Source of the DNA: Pontibacter russatus
GTDB lineage: Bacteria; Bacteroidota; Bacteroidia; Cytophagales; Hymenobacteraceae
Assembly (NCBI RefSeq): GCF_009931655.1
Contig: NZ_CP047984.1
Span: 4,853,001 to 4,917,000 of the forward strand
Direction of reading: 5' to 3'
Length of the DNA: 64,000 bases
How positions within the stretch are numbered: the stretch's first letter is position 1; every line of letters starts with the position of its first letter. This document shows positions 10,399 through 18,001 of the stretch, in pieces. The translations under genes and the position numbers were made by a program. The notes under the pieces are model-generated. The model did no database searches. It saw only the letters and a list, made by a program, of their open reading frames with translations, and had not been told where the DNA came from.

Positions 10399-11967
10399 TT
10401 AATAAAGCATTTTAATGTATGCTGATCCATTGCGCAGTTCAAAAGGGGCGTTTTTACCGCCAGTCTTCTTTCCAGGAGCAGTAACATCCCCTTGGCACAG
10501 AATCTTTTTATGTTTAGTATAAGTTCTGATCCACCCTTGGAATTTTCTTTTGTTAAAATCCTTGTCTTCATAGAAGTCAGCATTCTGGAATAAGAACCTT
10601 TCCTTCAATGCGTTTACATCATGCTCCACATTGTATTCTTGGGTGTCCATGAACGCAACAAATTCTTCTGAAGTAGTTTGTAGCAATGCTCTCTCTTCAT
10701 AATTCACACGTACTTCCTGTAGCCCTTTTTCTAAATAGAGCTGTAGGCAACTTAACATGAAGTTGTCAAAGCGGTTCCACTCTTCTTCATCCCACTCAAA
10801 CAAAGGCTTACCAAACTCTTCTTTGGGCTTGGGGTTGTTGAGGTAATGGTCAGAGAATTCTACAATGTGCCTTCTGCGGTCATAGCTGTTACCATAGCCG
10901 CCAATCACATAATTTGTTGTAATCAACCATTTAGGAGAGTCCTCAAAAGGAATGGTAAAAGCTGCTTGTCCCTTGCCTTCCACCGTTAGGGAATTTGTTA
11001 TGTTGGTGAATATGTGCTCTAAACTGAAATTTTCCTGCACATCATCCAGCAGGCATATTTGTGTGTCTAAATTTATACCCTGGTAAGCAAAGGACTTATC
11101 AATGTTGTAGCCTTTGCCGCGGTACCAGACACTCTTCATTTTTTCTATTCCTTTAGCGATAAGACTTTTGCAGGTGCCGCCATTGGCTTCACCTTTCTGC
11201 GAAATCTGCTCATCCACGAAGATGATGGCTTTTGTCTGAGCCTGATCCTTGTGGGAGTGGAGCAAGTAGCCTAAGGCGCTGCGCAAACACTCAAAACGCT
11301 TCGTGTCTTTGTTAGAGATATTGAAGGCTAGCTGGCCAAAATCTCCAGTAGTGTTGGCTTCATTTAAAAAGAAGTTTCTCGCCTTTTGTTGGTTCTCCCA
11401 AATGTGCCCCTGAAGATTGCTATAATCAGCATAGGTAACCGCATCTTTGGTAACTCTAACAAAGCAGTTTTTATAAAAGATATAACCTTCATCCTTGGTA
11501 TCTCGCAGGTATTTCGGCTTTAGCTCTTTTATAAAAGACAAGTTAGCCTCATTTAAATATGTTGAAGCTGCCTTATATACCTTCTCCAGTAAGTCATAGC
11601 GTGTTACCCCGTTTTCTTCATCCAGATATAGTGGCAGGCTTTCAATATGATTTCGTACAAAATCCTTGATATGATCTATGGTGACAGCTTTTATGATGTT
11701 ATTTTCTACTCTTACAAATAGCTTTAGCTTATCCTGGTAAAGCTTATGAAAACCATTTATCTCCAGAAAATTAATGAACAGGGACTGCTTTAATTTGATG
11801 TGTGGAGCCTTTTGACCTATTTCCCAGAAAATTCCATCTTTAGGCTCTTCTTGTGTGGATAGCTGCTTTACTGCCTCTTTTAGCTTTTTGCTGATAAATA
11901 CCTTGTTTGCCCGACGCTCTTCGGATAAACCTTTTGTGCGGTTAGATTGAGTTATATTAAGTTCCAT
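10399..11967 (-). CDS. SF3-type primase-helicase of the mobile element
   Basis: A 522-residue protein with the layout of element-borne superfamily 3 helicases. A poorly conserved N-terminal half of about 230 residues is followed by a P-loop segment (GEANGGTCKSLIAKGI), a Walker B (TQICLLDDV) and the sensor KWLITTNYV. The expected GGTGKS is GGTCKS here, with TGC instead of a glycine codon, which may weaken ATP binding. A small C-terminal DNA-binding-like domain follows. It would unwind the element for replication together with the neighbouring primase-like protein. The gap to the next gene downstream is about 125 bases. Confidence 0.75.
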   Translation of the reverse strand: MELNITQSNRTKGLSEERRANKVFISKKLKEAVKQLSTQEEPKDGIFWEIGQKAPHIKLKQSLFINFLEINGFHKLYQDKLKLFVRVENNIIKAVTIDHIKDFVRNHIESLPLYLDEENGVTRYDLLEKVYKAASTYLNEANLSFIKELKPKYLRDTKDEGYIFYKNCFVRVTKDAVTYADYSNLQGHIWENQQKARNFFLNEANTTGDFGQLAFNISNKDTKRFECLRSALGYLLHSHKDQAQTKAIIFVDEQISQKGEANGGTCKSLIAKGIEKMKSVWYRGKGYNIDKSFAYQGINLDTQICLLDDVQENFSLEHIFTNITNSLTVEGKGQAAFTIPFEDSPKWLITTNYVIGGYGNSYDRRRHIVEFSDHYLNNPKPKEEFGKPLFEWDEEEWNRFDNFMLSCLQLYLEKGLQEVRVNYEERALLQTTSEEFVAFMDTQEYNVEHDVNALKERFLFQNADFYEDKDFNKRKFQGWIRTYTKHKKILCQGDVTAPGKKTGGKNAPFELRNGSAYIKMLY

Positions 11968-12140
11968 GTTCTAACAGCATAACAGGTGAAACTTAAACAT
12001 AATAGCCCAACCTGGCCATTGTATTGCATCTTGGTAAATCAGGGATAGGAGTATACAAGAGTCTTTAGTTGCGCGTGCAGAGATGATGTGCATTATTTGA
12101 TCCAGCACAAGAAGTTCAGTTAGTGATTCTTTCATAACTC

Positions 12141-12485
12141 TTACTTCTTAAGTCTGCGGAAAGAGCTGGCTTTAACATCAAGTTCTTGAGTAGTCAGCTT
12201 GCGGCCACCTTTCACCCATTCAGTCAATTCTGCTTTTGAGAAGTAAAGCCTGTTCCCCTGCTTATTTACAGGTACTTCTCTGCGTCGGACTTTACCATAT
12301 AAAGTTTCCTTTTTTAAACCGAGAAAAGCAGCGGCTTCGTCAATGTTTAGCAGTTGGTCGTTTTCAGATTGTGGGTAAAACGAGGAGTTACTGCCGAAGT
12401 AAGCACTAAGTTCTTCTCTTAGAATGTTCCTAATATCAGGAATAGTGAGAAGAGTTAAAGCGATGTTTGATAAGTTGTGATGCAT
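12141..12485 (-). CDS. Helix-turn-helix (excisionase/MerR-type) protein
   Basis: A 114-residue protein from the ATG at 12485 (MHHNLSNIALTLLT); the ORF's earlier ATG at 12536 is less likely. A coil-like N-terminus is followed by a winged-helix DNA-binding segment, LLNIDEAAAFLGLKKETLYG, then KVRRREVPVNKQGNRLYF and SKAELTEW, which is the layout of the helix-turn-helix 17 family. In integrated elements of Bacteroidota such proteins sit between the integrase and the replication genes and act as excision or replication-control factors. It is co-directional with both here. Confidence 0.75.
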   Translation of the reverse strand: MHHNLSNIALTLLTIPDIRNILREELSAYFGSNSSFYPQSENDQLLNIDEAAAFLGLKKETLYGKVRRREVPVNKQGNRLYFSKAELTEWVKGGRKLTTQELDVKASSFRRLKK

Positions 12486-12576
12486 GTATCTTTTTAGGTT
12501 AGTAGATAATGCAAAACTGAAGCAAAAATCAGCCAAAATACTCTGACCTCTGACTATTATAGAGTTTTCAGAGTCG

Positions 12577-13431
12577 TCAGAGTATGCTAGCTTTCATTTC
12601 CAAAATCAAACCTTTGAGCTCCGACCTATATTCATTTGCACGAAGACTTGTAGAATAAATGGTGCTCTTCGCAATATTAAGCCCTTGGAATTTATCATTT
12701 AGAAGTTTCGTAAGGAGATCCGTACTTTGTGATGATCTAATAACATTAGCTCTTTCAAGTTCCTCTTGCCATACGATCACAATCCCCTTTAAATTGCCGA
12801 TATAGAAGTTATTATCATCTATAGCCGCTGGCTCTATTTGCCTTAAGATGTTTATACTTGCTTCAATATACCTGCTGTCATAAAACAGATCTTCAAACTT
12901 TCTATTGACTTCAGGACCATTCAGCGCATCATCTTTTGAGGCAATTTGCTGATCTAGTGCTACAAAATCGGGAAGGAAAAATTCTGGGTTCTTTACAACT
13001 ATGCACCAAGCTTTATACAGCTTCCCAACTTGCATGCCGTAGTAATACATATATTCGGAGAGATAGGCGTCATGCTCTTCCTTATCTTCAGACTCAACTG
13101 TAGGGAATAAATAAATGTCTTGAGTTACTTCATTTATGATGAGCTCTTTCCTGTTTTCAGGAGTGTCAATGAAAGGTATAAAATCAAATTTGCTTCCCTC
13201 TAAAACACCCTCAACATATTTATCAAAGAATGGAATAGTATAGCTACCAGTTCTTTTGTAGTGTTCTTCATAAGCCTCATTTAAAATCGGAACCAGCTTA
13301 CCATCAGCAAGGCGCTTAGCTTGAAATATTAGCTCTCCATAAGCACCACGCGTAACCCTTTGATGAATTGGTGTTGGTAGTGGTTTAGTGCGTGGCAATA
13401 GTTTCTCAAATGGATTTGATATTATGGACAT
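12577..13431 (-). CDS. Unknown element protein downstream of the integrase
   Basis: A 284-residue soluble protein that I do not recognise. It begins eight bases after the integrase stop codon and is therefore probably co-transcribed with it. It is rich in aromatic and acidic residues in the middle (around YLSEYMYYYGMQVGKLYKAW) and has no membrane segment, signal peptide or nucleotide-binding loop. The C-terminal 60 residues look helical and basic. Its place between integrase and HTH gene suggests a role in excision, regulation or mobilisation of the element; this rests on position only. Confidence 0.6.
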   Translation of the reverse strand: MSIISNPFEKLLPRTKPLPTPIHQRVTRGAYGELIFQAKRLADGKLVPILNEAYEEHYKRTGSYTIPFFDKYVEGVLEGSKFDFIPFIDTPENRKELIINEVTQDIYLFPTVESEDKEEHDAYLSEYMYYYGMQVGKLYKAWCIVVKNPEFFLPDFVALDQQIASKDDALNGPEVNRKFEDLFYDSRYIEASINILRQIEPAAIDDNNFYIGNLKGIVIVWQEELERANVIRSSQSTDLLTKLLNDKFQGLNIAKSTIYSTSLRANEYRSELKGLILEMKASIL

Positions 13432-13439
13432 AAAGCATA

Positions 13440-14561
13440 CTATAGTTCAAGTCTTATTCTATTGGCTGCCTCTCTCTTTGCTTTATCCACAACTTTAGCA
13501 TAGATCTGCGTTGTCTTCAGCTCTCTATGGCCTAGAAGCTTTGAAACAGTGTAAATGTCAGTGCCTAGTGATAATTGCAAAGTGGCGTAAGTGTGCCTAA
13601 AGCAATGGAATGTGATGCTTTTGTTTATGGTAGCTTTCTTTATCCAGTCCTTCAGAATATTATTGTTAGATGCTGAATATTCTAAACCTTTGAATACAAG
13701 ATCTGTTGGTTCGCCTCGTTCACCTGTTAATTTCATGGCATTTTCAGGAATGGGTAACACTTCTACACCCTTTGTCTTTTGCTGCCTGAACTGGATGTAA
13801 TATCCCTCCGCATTACTTTGCTGTAATTCAGACCATAATAACTTTTGAATATCAGAGAATCTTAAGCCAGTTAAAGCTGAAAATATTGCAGCTCGTTTCA
13901 TAATTGGCAGTTCACACTTTGTGTTATAAAGCCTTTGCAACTCTTCTAAAGTAAGATATTCCCGGTGCGTTTCTTCTGGTTTGATACTTTGTACTTTTAC
14001 ATTTAAGTCTGATTGCAAATACCCCTCCTTGTAAGCTTGCTTTAGGGTTGCTTTGAACTTGTTGAAGTAAGAAACAGCTGAGTTTCTCGACAATGGTTTC
14101 TTTTCTTTACTACGCTGACTTGGAGCGGTCAAAATAAAGTTCCGGTACTCATTACAGAGATTACTATTAAGTTCTGATATTTTTAACCCCTCATTAAAGA
14201 ACTCCTCAATATAGTAGATTGAGCTATTCCAATTGTCGCTGTTAGATCCAGTTCGCTTTTTTGCCTCTTCTTTGTAATAATCTATAAACTGTGTGCTTAA
14301 TTTCTTTTTGTGAAGAAACCCATACTGGCCATTCTGTACCTCAATTTGACGTTTTGCTCTTATGTTTTCTGCAAGAGCTTTTGTCTCCTTGTTATGCTCT
14401 TTATCAAGCGAGGCCTTTGGCTTGTCATAAATGTAAAGACTTAGAAATTCACGGCGTGTAAGCTTTCCTGTTTCTGGATGGGAAATAGGAGGGTAATAAT
14501 CTAAGTACAGCGTTTGTCGGCCTTGCGATATCGGTTTACCTCTTAGTTTAACCTTTGTCAT
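13440..14561 (-). CDS. Tyrosine recombinase (integrase) of the genomic island
   Basis: A 373-residue phage-type integrase. It has an N-terminal arm-binding domain, a SAM-like core-binding domain (about residues 100-195), and a catalytic domain with the expected residues: ALTGLRFSDI (first Arg), HCFRHTYAT (His-x-x-Arg), LGHRELKTT (His) and the nucleophile in TTQIYAKV. It is full length for the Bacteroidota island family. Its start overlaps the upstream zinc-ribbon/HTH gene by 14 bases. It should integrate and excise the island at the adjacent 3' end of mnmE, since it lies about 0.8 kb from that end and points away from it. Confidence 0.92.
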   Translation of the reverse strand: MTKVKLRGKPISQGRQTLYLDYYPPISHPETGKLTRREFLSLYIYDKPKASLDKEHNKETKALAENIRAKRQIEVQNGQYGFLHKKKLSTQFIDYYKEEAKKRTGSNSDNWNSSIYYIEEFFNEGLKISELNSNLCNEYRNFILTAPSQRSKEKKPLSRNSAVSYFNKFKATLKQAYKEGYLQSDLNVKVQSIKPEETHREYLTLEELQRLYNTKCELPIMKRAAIFSALTGLRFSDIQKLLWSELQQSNAEGYYIQFRQQKTKGVEVLPIPENAMKLTGERGEPTDLVFKGLEYSASNNNILKDWIKKATINKSITFHCFRHTYATLQLSLGTDIYTVSKLLGHRELKTTQIYAKVVDKAKREAANRIRLEL

Positions 14562-15135
14562 TTGATAGTGCTGCTGTTGGGTTTAGAATGCGGTTAATCT
14601 CCATTTTGGGTACATAAGCAAAAATTCCTTTCTTCTGCTTAGGAATTTGGTTTCGATTGATAAGCTCATGAAGGGCTTTTTCTGAAATATTGTAAATGTT
14701 TTGCACCTCTGATAAGGTGTAGCAATCATCTATTGAGATTTGTTCGCTGGCTGACCTTATTTTGTTAGTTACCAAAGGCTGACTTTGCTCGAAAAGCTTA
14801 TCAAGATTAGCGCGCTTCAAGATAGCTCGCCTTCCAACTTTTAGAGCCGTTAGTTCATTTGCCTTTATAGCTCTCCAAACAGTCCAGCGGCTAAGGCCTA
14901 GTAGCTGACAAGTTTCTGATATACTCAAAAACTCTTTTGCCCCCAGTTCTACAAGTGGCTTCAGTTTAACAGCTTTGGTCTGTTCATTACTTGCTTCGAT
15001 CTTTGTTTTTTTCTGCCTCGCTTTGTAGGCCCGTTTTGCACAGTTGTCGCTGCAGTATTGTGTTACTGTTGTCTTAGCAATAAAGTCGTTACCGCATTGT
15101 TGGCAGACTCTTTCTATTCTTATGTTAGAACTCAT
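14548..15135 (-). CDS. Zinc-ribbon/helix-turn-helix excisionase-like protein
   Basis: A 195-residue protein from the ATG at 15135. The frame stays open to an ATG at 15192, but that stretch is a 10-bp-periodic repeat array and is better read as non-coding. The N-terminus has a CQQCGNDF...YCSDNC four-cysteine ribbon, then a basic linker, then two excisionase-type HTH segments: LSISETCQLLGLSRWTVW with AIKANELTALKVGRRA, and YTLSEVQNIYNISEKALHEL. It is translationally coupled to the integrase. It probably acts as directionality factor or as repressor of this operon, with the upstream repeats as likely binding sites. Confidence 0.7.
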   Translation of the reverse strand: MSSNIRIERVCQQCGNDFIAKTTVTQYCSDNCAKRAYKARQKKTKIEASNEQTKAVKLKPLVELGAKEFLSISETCQLLGLSRWTVWRAIKANELTALKVGRRAILKRANLDKLFEQSQPLVTNKIRSASEQISIDDCYTLSEVQNIYNISEKALHELINRNQIPKQKKGIFAYVPKMEINRILNPTAALSNDKG

Positions 15136-15190
15136 GTTGCTGTTTGTAGCTTTATGTTGCCAAAGGTAGCTACATGTTGCTATATGTTGC
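15136..15190. repeat. Helically phased GTWGC pentamer array upstream of the excisionase-like gene
   Basis: The pentamer GTTGC or GTAGC occurs six times at exact 10-base intervals: 15136, 15146, 15156, 15166, 15176 and 15186. Four copies extend to ATGTTGC. Such phasing puts every copy on the same face of the helix. The array sits directly before the ATG at 15135, where an operator or recombination-accessory site would be expected. Binding by the zinc-ribbon/HTH protein or integrase is inferred. Confidence 0.6.
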
Positions 15191-15214
15191 AAAATTTCTC
15201 CCTAAAAATATTTG

Positions 15215-15252
15215 AGGTACAAATAAATGAAATATAGGTACAAGTGAGGTAC
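15215..15252. repeat. Three AGGTAC direct repeats in the island end
   Basis: AGGTAC occurs at 15215, 15236 and 15247, always followed by AA, with spacings of 21 and 11 bases (about two turns and one turn of the helix). The repeats lie between the integrase operon and the mnmE 3' end and could be integrase arm-type sites. They are short and AT-rich DNA surrounds them, so chance is not excluded. Confidence 0.4.
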
Positions 15253-15311
15253 AAAAATAGTAAGAATGAATGCTTAAACGAGCATTACCAAATATCCCTT
15301 AGTGGAACTAA

Positions 15312-15344
15312 AAAAGCCTCTATAGTAGATTTATAGAGGCTTTT
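15312..15344 (-). terminator. Terminator after mnmE
   Basis: A perfect 13-bp inverted repeat (AAAAGCCTCTATA and its complement) encloses a 7-base loop. On the minus strand the hairpin is followed by a T run, placing it correctly to end mnmE transcription. It lies on the island side of the presumed attachment site, so the island may supply it. Confidence 0.75.
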
Positions 15345-15377
15345 AGTGTATATTTAATATGTATTAATTGTGACTGT

Positions 15378-15401
15378 TTACTTCCCGATGCAAAACTTTG
15401 T
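15378..15401. other. Putative island attachment site in the last codons of mnmE
   Basis: The mnmE gene ends with codons for KFCIGK and a stop, and the island integrase lies next to it. The 18-base attachment site of the Salmonella island SGI1 is known to lie in these same final codons of the same gene (there called thdF/trmE). I could not find a second copy of this stretch between 1 and 15,377, so the other island end is probably outside the window. Confidence 0.55.
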
Positions 15402-16757
15402 GAAAATGTTATCCAGCAGGTCATCCGTAGTGATTTCCCCGGTTATCTCACCTAAGCTATAGAGGGCGCGGCGGATGTCGGCGGCGACCAGGTCGTTGCT
15501 GATGCCGAGGGCGAGGCCCTGCAGCACGTCGTAGAGGGCTGCGTAGGTTTTGTTCAGGCTGTCGACGTGGCGGAGGTTGGTGACGATGGTCTGGCTCCGG
15601 GTGTTCAGCCTGCCCAAGTTCACTTTCTCTACCAGCGCCTGCTTCAGGTCCTCCAGGTGGGCTCCTTCGGCGGCGGAAATGGTGACCAGGCCTGCTATGC
15701 TTTCAAAGGCAGCCACTTTACCGGCCGGGGCACGGTCTATCTTGTTGGCGACGGCCACCAGCGGCAGTTTCTTCGGGTTGAGCCTGTCCAGTTCTTCCTG
15801 CACTTCGGCAGCGGTTACTTCGGTTATATCGAACAGGTAAATGATAAGCGACGACTGGCTGAGTTTCTGCATGGTGCGCTCCACGCCCATGGCCTCCACT
15901 TTGTCGGTGGTTTCGCGGAGACCGGCCGTGTCGATGAAGCGGAAGGTGATGCCGCCGATGTTGATTTCATCCTCGATGAAGTCGCGCGTGGTGCCCGGCA
16001 CATCCGACACGATGGCTTTCTCCTCGTTCAGCAGCTTGTTCAGGAGCGTGGACTTGCCGGCATTCGGCTTGCCCACAATTACGGTCGGTACGCCGTTCTT
16101 GATCACGTTGCCCAGTTCAAACGACTTCAGCAACTCCCGGATGATCTGCTGGATATTGCTGATGAGCTGGCGCAACTGGTCGCGGTCCGCAAACTCCACA
16201 TCTTCTTCGCCGAAGTCCAGCTCCAGTTCTATCATGGAGGCAAAATGCACCAGCTCGCCGCGCAGGCGCTTGATCTCCTGCGAAAAGCCACCGCGCATCT
16301 GCTTCATCGCCACCTCATGCGAGAGAGCGGAGTCGGAGGCAATCAAATCGGCCACGGCCTCGGCCTGGGCCAGGTCAAACTGCCCGTTCAGGAAAGCGCG
16401 CTTGGTGAACTCCCCGGCATTGGCCAGCCGGGCACCGTGCTTCAGCAGCAGTTTCACGATTTGCTGCACAATAAAGTCGGAGCCGTGGCAGGAGATTTCC
16501 ACCACGTTCTCTTTGGTGTAGGAGTGAGGAGCCACAAAAAGTGAGACCAATACCTCATCCAGCACCTTTTCTTCGTCGCGGATGGTGCCGAAGTGGATGG
16601 AATGGCTGGGCTGCTTCGTCAGATCCTTTCCCCTGAAAACAGCGTTGGTGATGGTAATGGCCTCCGGGCCGGATAGCCGGATAACGGCGATGGCGCCCAC
16701 GCCGGGAGCGGTGGCCACAGCCACGATGGTATCGGTATTGTGGAACTTATTAGTCAA
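15378..16757 (-). CDS. mnmE: tRNA modification GTPase MnmE
   Basis: A 459-residue GTPase that with MnmG adds the (carboxy)aminomethyl group to U34 of certain tRNAs. The N-terminal formyl-THF-binding domain (IVAVATAPGVGAIAVIRLSG) is followed by a helical domain interrupted by a G domain: GKPNAGKST (G1), VPGTTRD (G2), DTAGLRET (G3) and NKID (G4). The C-terminus is the invariant FCIGK, whose Cys is catalytic. The start is a TTG at 16757; a stop lies ten codons upstream and no ATG fits the family. The gene is the integration target of the island and keeps its full reading frame. Confidence 0.97.
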   Translation of the reverse strand: MTNKFHNTDTIVAVATAPGVGAIAVIRLSGPEAITITNAVFRGKDLTKQPSHSIHFGTIRDEEKVLDEVLVSLFVAPHSYTKENVVEISCHGSDFIVQQIVKLLLKHGARLANAGEFTKRAFLNGQFDLAQAEAVADLIASDSALSHEVAMKQMRGGFSQEIKRLRGELVHFASMIELELDFGEEDVEFADRDQLRQLISNIQQIIRELLKSFELGNVIKNGVPTVIVGKPNAGKSTLLNKLLNEEKAIVSDVPGTTRDFIEDEINIGGITFRFIDTAGLRETTDKVEAMGVERTMQKLSQSSLIIYLFDITEVTAAEVQEELDRLNPKKLPLVAVANKIDRAPAGKVAAFESIAGLVTISAAEGAHLEDLKQALVEKVNLGRLNTRSQTIVTNLRHVDSLNKTYAALYDVLQGLALGISNDLVAADIRRALYSLGEITGEITTDDLLDNIFTKFCIGK

Positions 16758-16779
16758 GGTAAATCTGCTTTTGCTTCCG

Positions 16780-16787
16780 CAAATTTA
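16780..16787 (-). promoter_or_regulatory. Possible -7 element of the mnmE promoter
   Basis: On the minus strand TAAATTTG matches the Bacteroidota -7 consensus TAnnTTTG and lies about 25 bases before the TTG start of mnmE. No clear TTTG-like -33 element accompanies it, so the call is tentative. Confidence 0.35.
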
Positions 16788-16919
16788 CGGTTTTAATAGT
16801 GGATATGATAGCGGAAGTGAAGCTGAGATGTCTGGCTTTGTGCGGTACCGGGTCCAACCACCCCTGCCCCTCCTGGGGATGCAAGGGGTGGTTAAACACT
16901 CTTTAGATGCGTATTGCTT

Positions 16920-17504
16920 TTACTTCGTCTGCTTCTCAAACTCCGGCCATGTCATTTTCAGGTGATAATCTTCACCAAAGTATTTCAGTATCTGCGACAT
17001 GTTCTTCGCGTCGAGGTAGCCGGGCACAGGCGTCAGCATATTGAGCTCTTCGTCCAGAAAAACGGTAGTGGGGAAGCTCATCTGCCCGTTCAGCAACGCC
17101 ACCGCCAGTTCATGCGCTCTGTAATCGGGCTTGAAGTCAAAGGTCCGGCCTTTGAGGGTAATCGGCTTTTCGCCCTCGGCATCCAGCTTCACCGCGTAGA
17201 AATTCCTGTTGATATGCGCCACCACCTCCGGGTCAGTGAAGGTGTCCTTGTCCATCTTTTTGCACCAGCCGCACCAATCGGTATATACATCTACCAGCAC
17301 TTTGCGCGGCTCCTGCTTCAGCTTTTCTTCGGCCTGCTCTATGGTGAGCCACTGGATTTTAGCGGCAGGAAGCGTCGCCGCGGTTAAATGAACCGGAGCG
17401 GATGCCGATACAGTTGCCGGGGCTACGGCCGTGATGGGGCGATGGCCTATATAGGCGAAGGGCAGCGATAAGAGCAGCAGGGCGGGGAGGTTTTTCTGTA
17501 GCAT
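16920..17504 (-). CDS. Periplasmic thioredoxin-like (DUF255-type) protein
   Basis: A 194-residue exported thioredoxin-fold protein. A signal peptide (MLQKNLPALLLLSLPFAYIG) is followed by a thioredoxin domain with the redox motif WCGWCKKMD and the cis-proline segment SFPTTVFLDEE. The spacing and the PGYLDAKNM tail fit the family of envelope thiol-disulfide proteins common in Bacteroidota. It probably reduces or oxidises protein cysteines in the periplasm; substrates are unknown. It is a single-gene unit, with an inverted-repeat element starting 22 bases upstream. Confidence 0.85.
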   Translation of the reverse strand: MLQKNLPALLLLSLPFAYIGHRPITAVAPATVSASAPVHLTAATLPAAKIQWLTIEQAEEKLKQEPRKVLVDVYTDWCGWCKKMDKDTFTDPEVVAHINRNFYAVKLDAEGEKPITLKGRTFDFKPDYRAHELAVALLNGQMSFPTTVFLDEELNMLTPVPGYLDAKNMSQILKYFGEDYHLKMTWPEFEKQTK

Positions 17505-17525
17505 GGACTGTTTCAGTTGATGATA

Positions 17526-17702
17526 AGTAAAAGGGCACAGGTATCAGGATACCAGACTTATATATAGCTGTCGCTGATTTTCAATAAGTACGCTGACAAA
17601 ATTAACCTGCACTATCCTTAAAATTACCATATATAAGTCACCTGAAAATCAACAATATATAGCATAAGAAGTCTTGTGCCTTGATACCTGTGTCCTTTTA
17701 CT
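17526..17702. repeat. Inverted-repeat element A (MITE-like), copy 1
   Basis: A 177-base non-coding element whose two ends are near-complementary (AGTAAAAGGGCACAGGTATC at the left; the right end reads inward as AGTAAAAGGACACAGGTATC). The complementarity continues imperfectly inward, so the whole element could fold into one long hairpin. A partial related copy lies at 51741-51877. No ORF is present. The rest of this spacer, 17703-18001, holds nothing I can name beyond TATATA runs. Confidence 0.7.
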
Positions 17703-18001
17703 AAGTTATGATATAGGATGCTTTGACGGGTGGTGCAGGTTCATTTTATATAGGCACTTGTTTCTACAGGCTGCTAACGCAACAACCAGCCTAACCGGTA
17801 AAGTTCAGCGGAGGCGACATACGGAATCAAAGATATATCAGGATGAAGAACATAAGCAAGCAGGTGATATATCCCCGGCGTAAGTTAAACTCTCCGGGTG
17901 TTAAATCCATTTTCATGCCGCTTTTCTGCTGGCCGTTAAACGGAGCCGGACATATGCTTGTCAGGCTTATATATATATCCGGAACCGGTATATGGGCTGC
18001 G

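Noticed and set aside
15136..15192. Start of the excisionase-like gene at 15192
   Set aside because: The 19 extra residues would be encoded by the 10-base repeat array. The zinc ribbon begins just after the ATG at 15135.
15121..15260. CRISPR-like array at the island end
   Set aside because: The repeated units are only five to seven bases, with 10-base spacing and no spacers.
15567..16544. 325-residue plus-strand frame opposite mnmE
   Set aside because: It is fully antisense to mnmE, with no motif.
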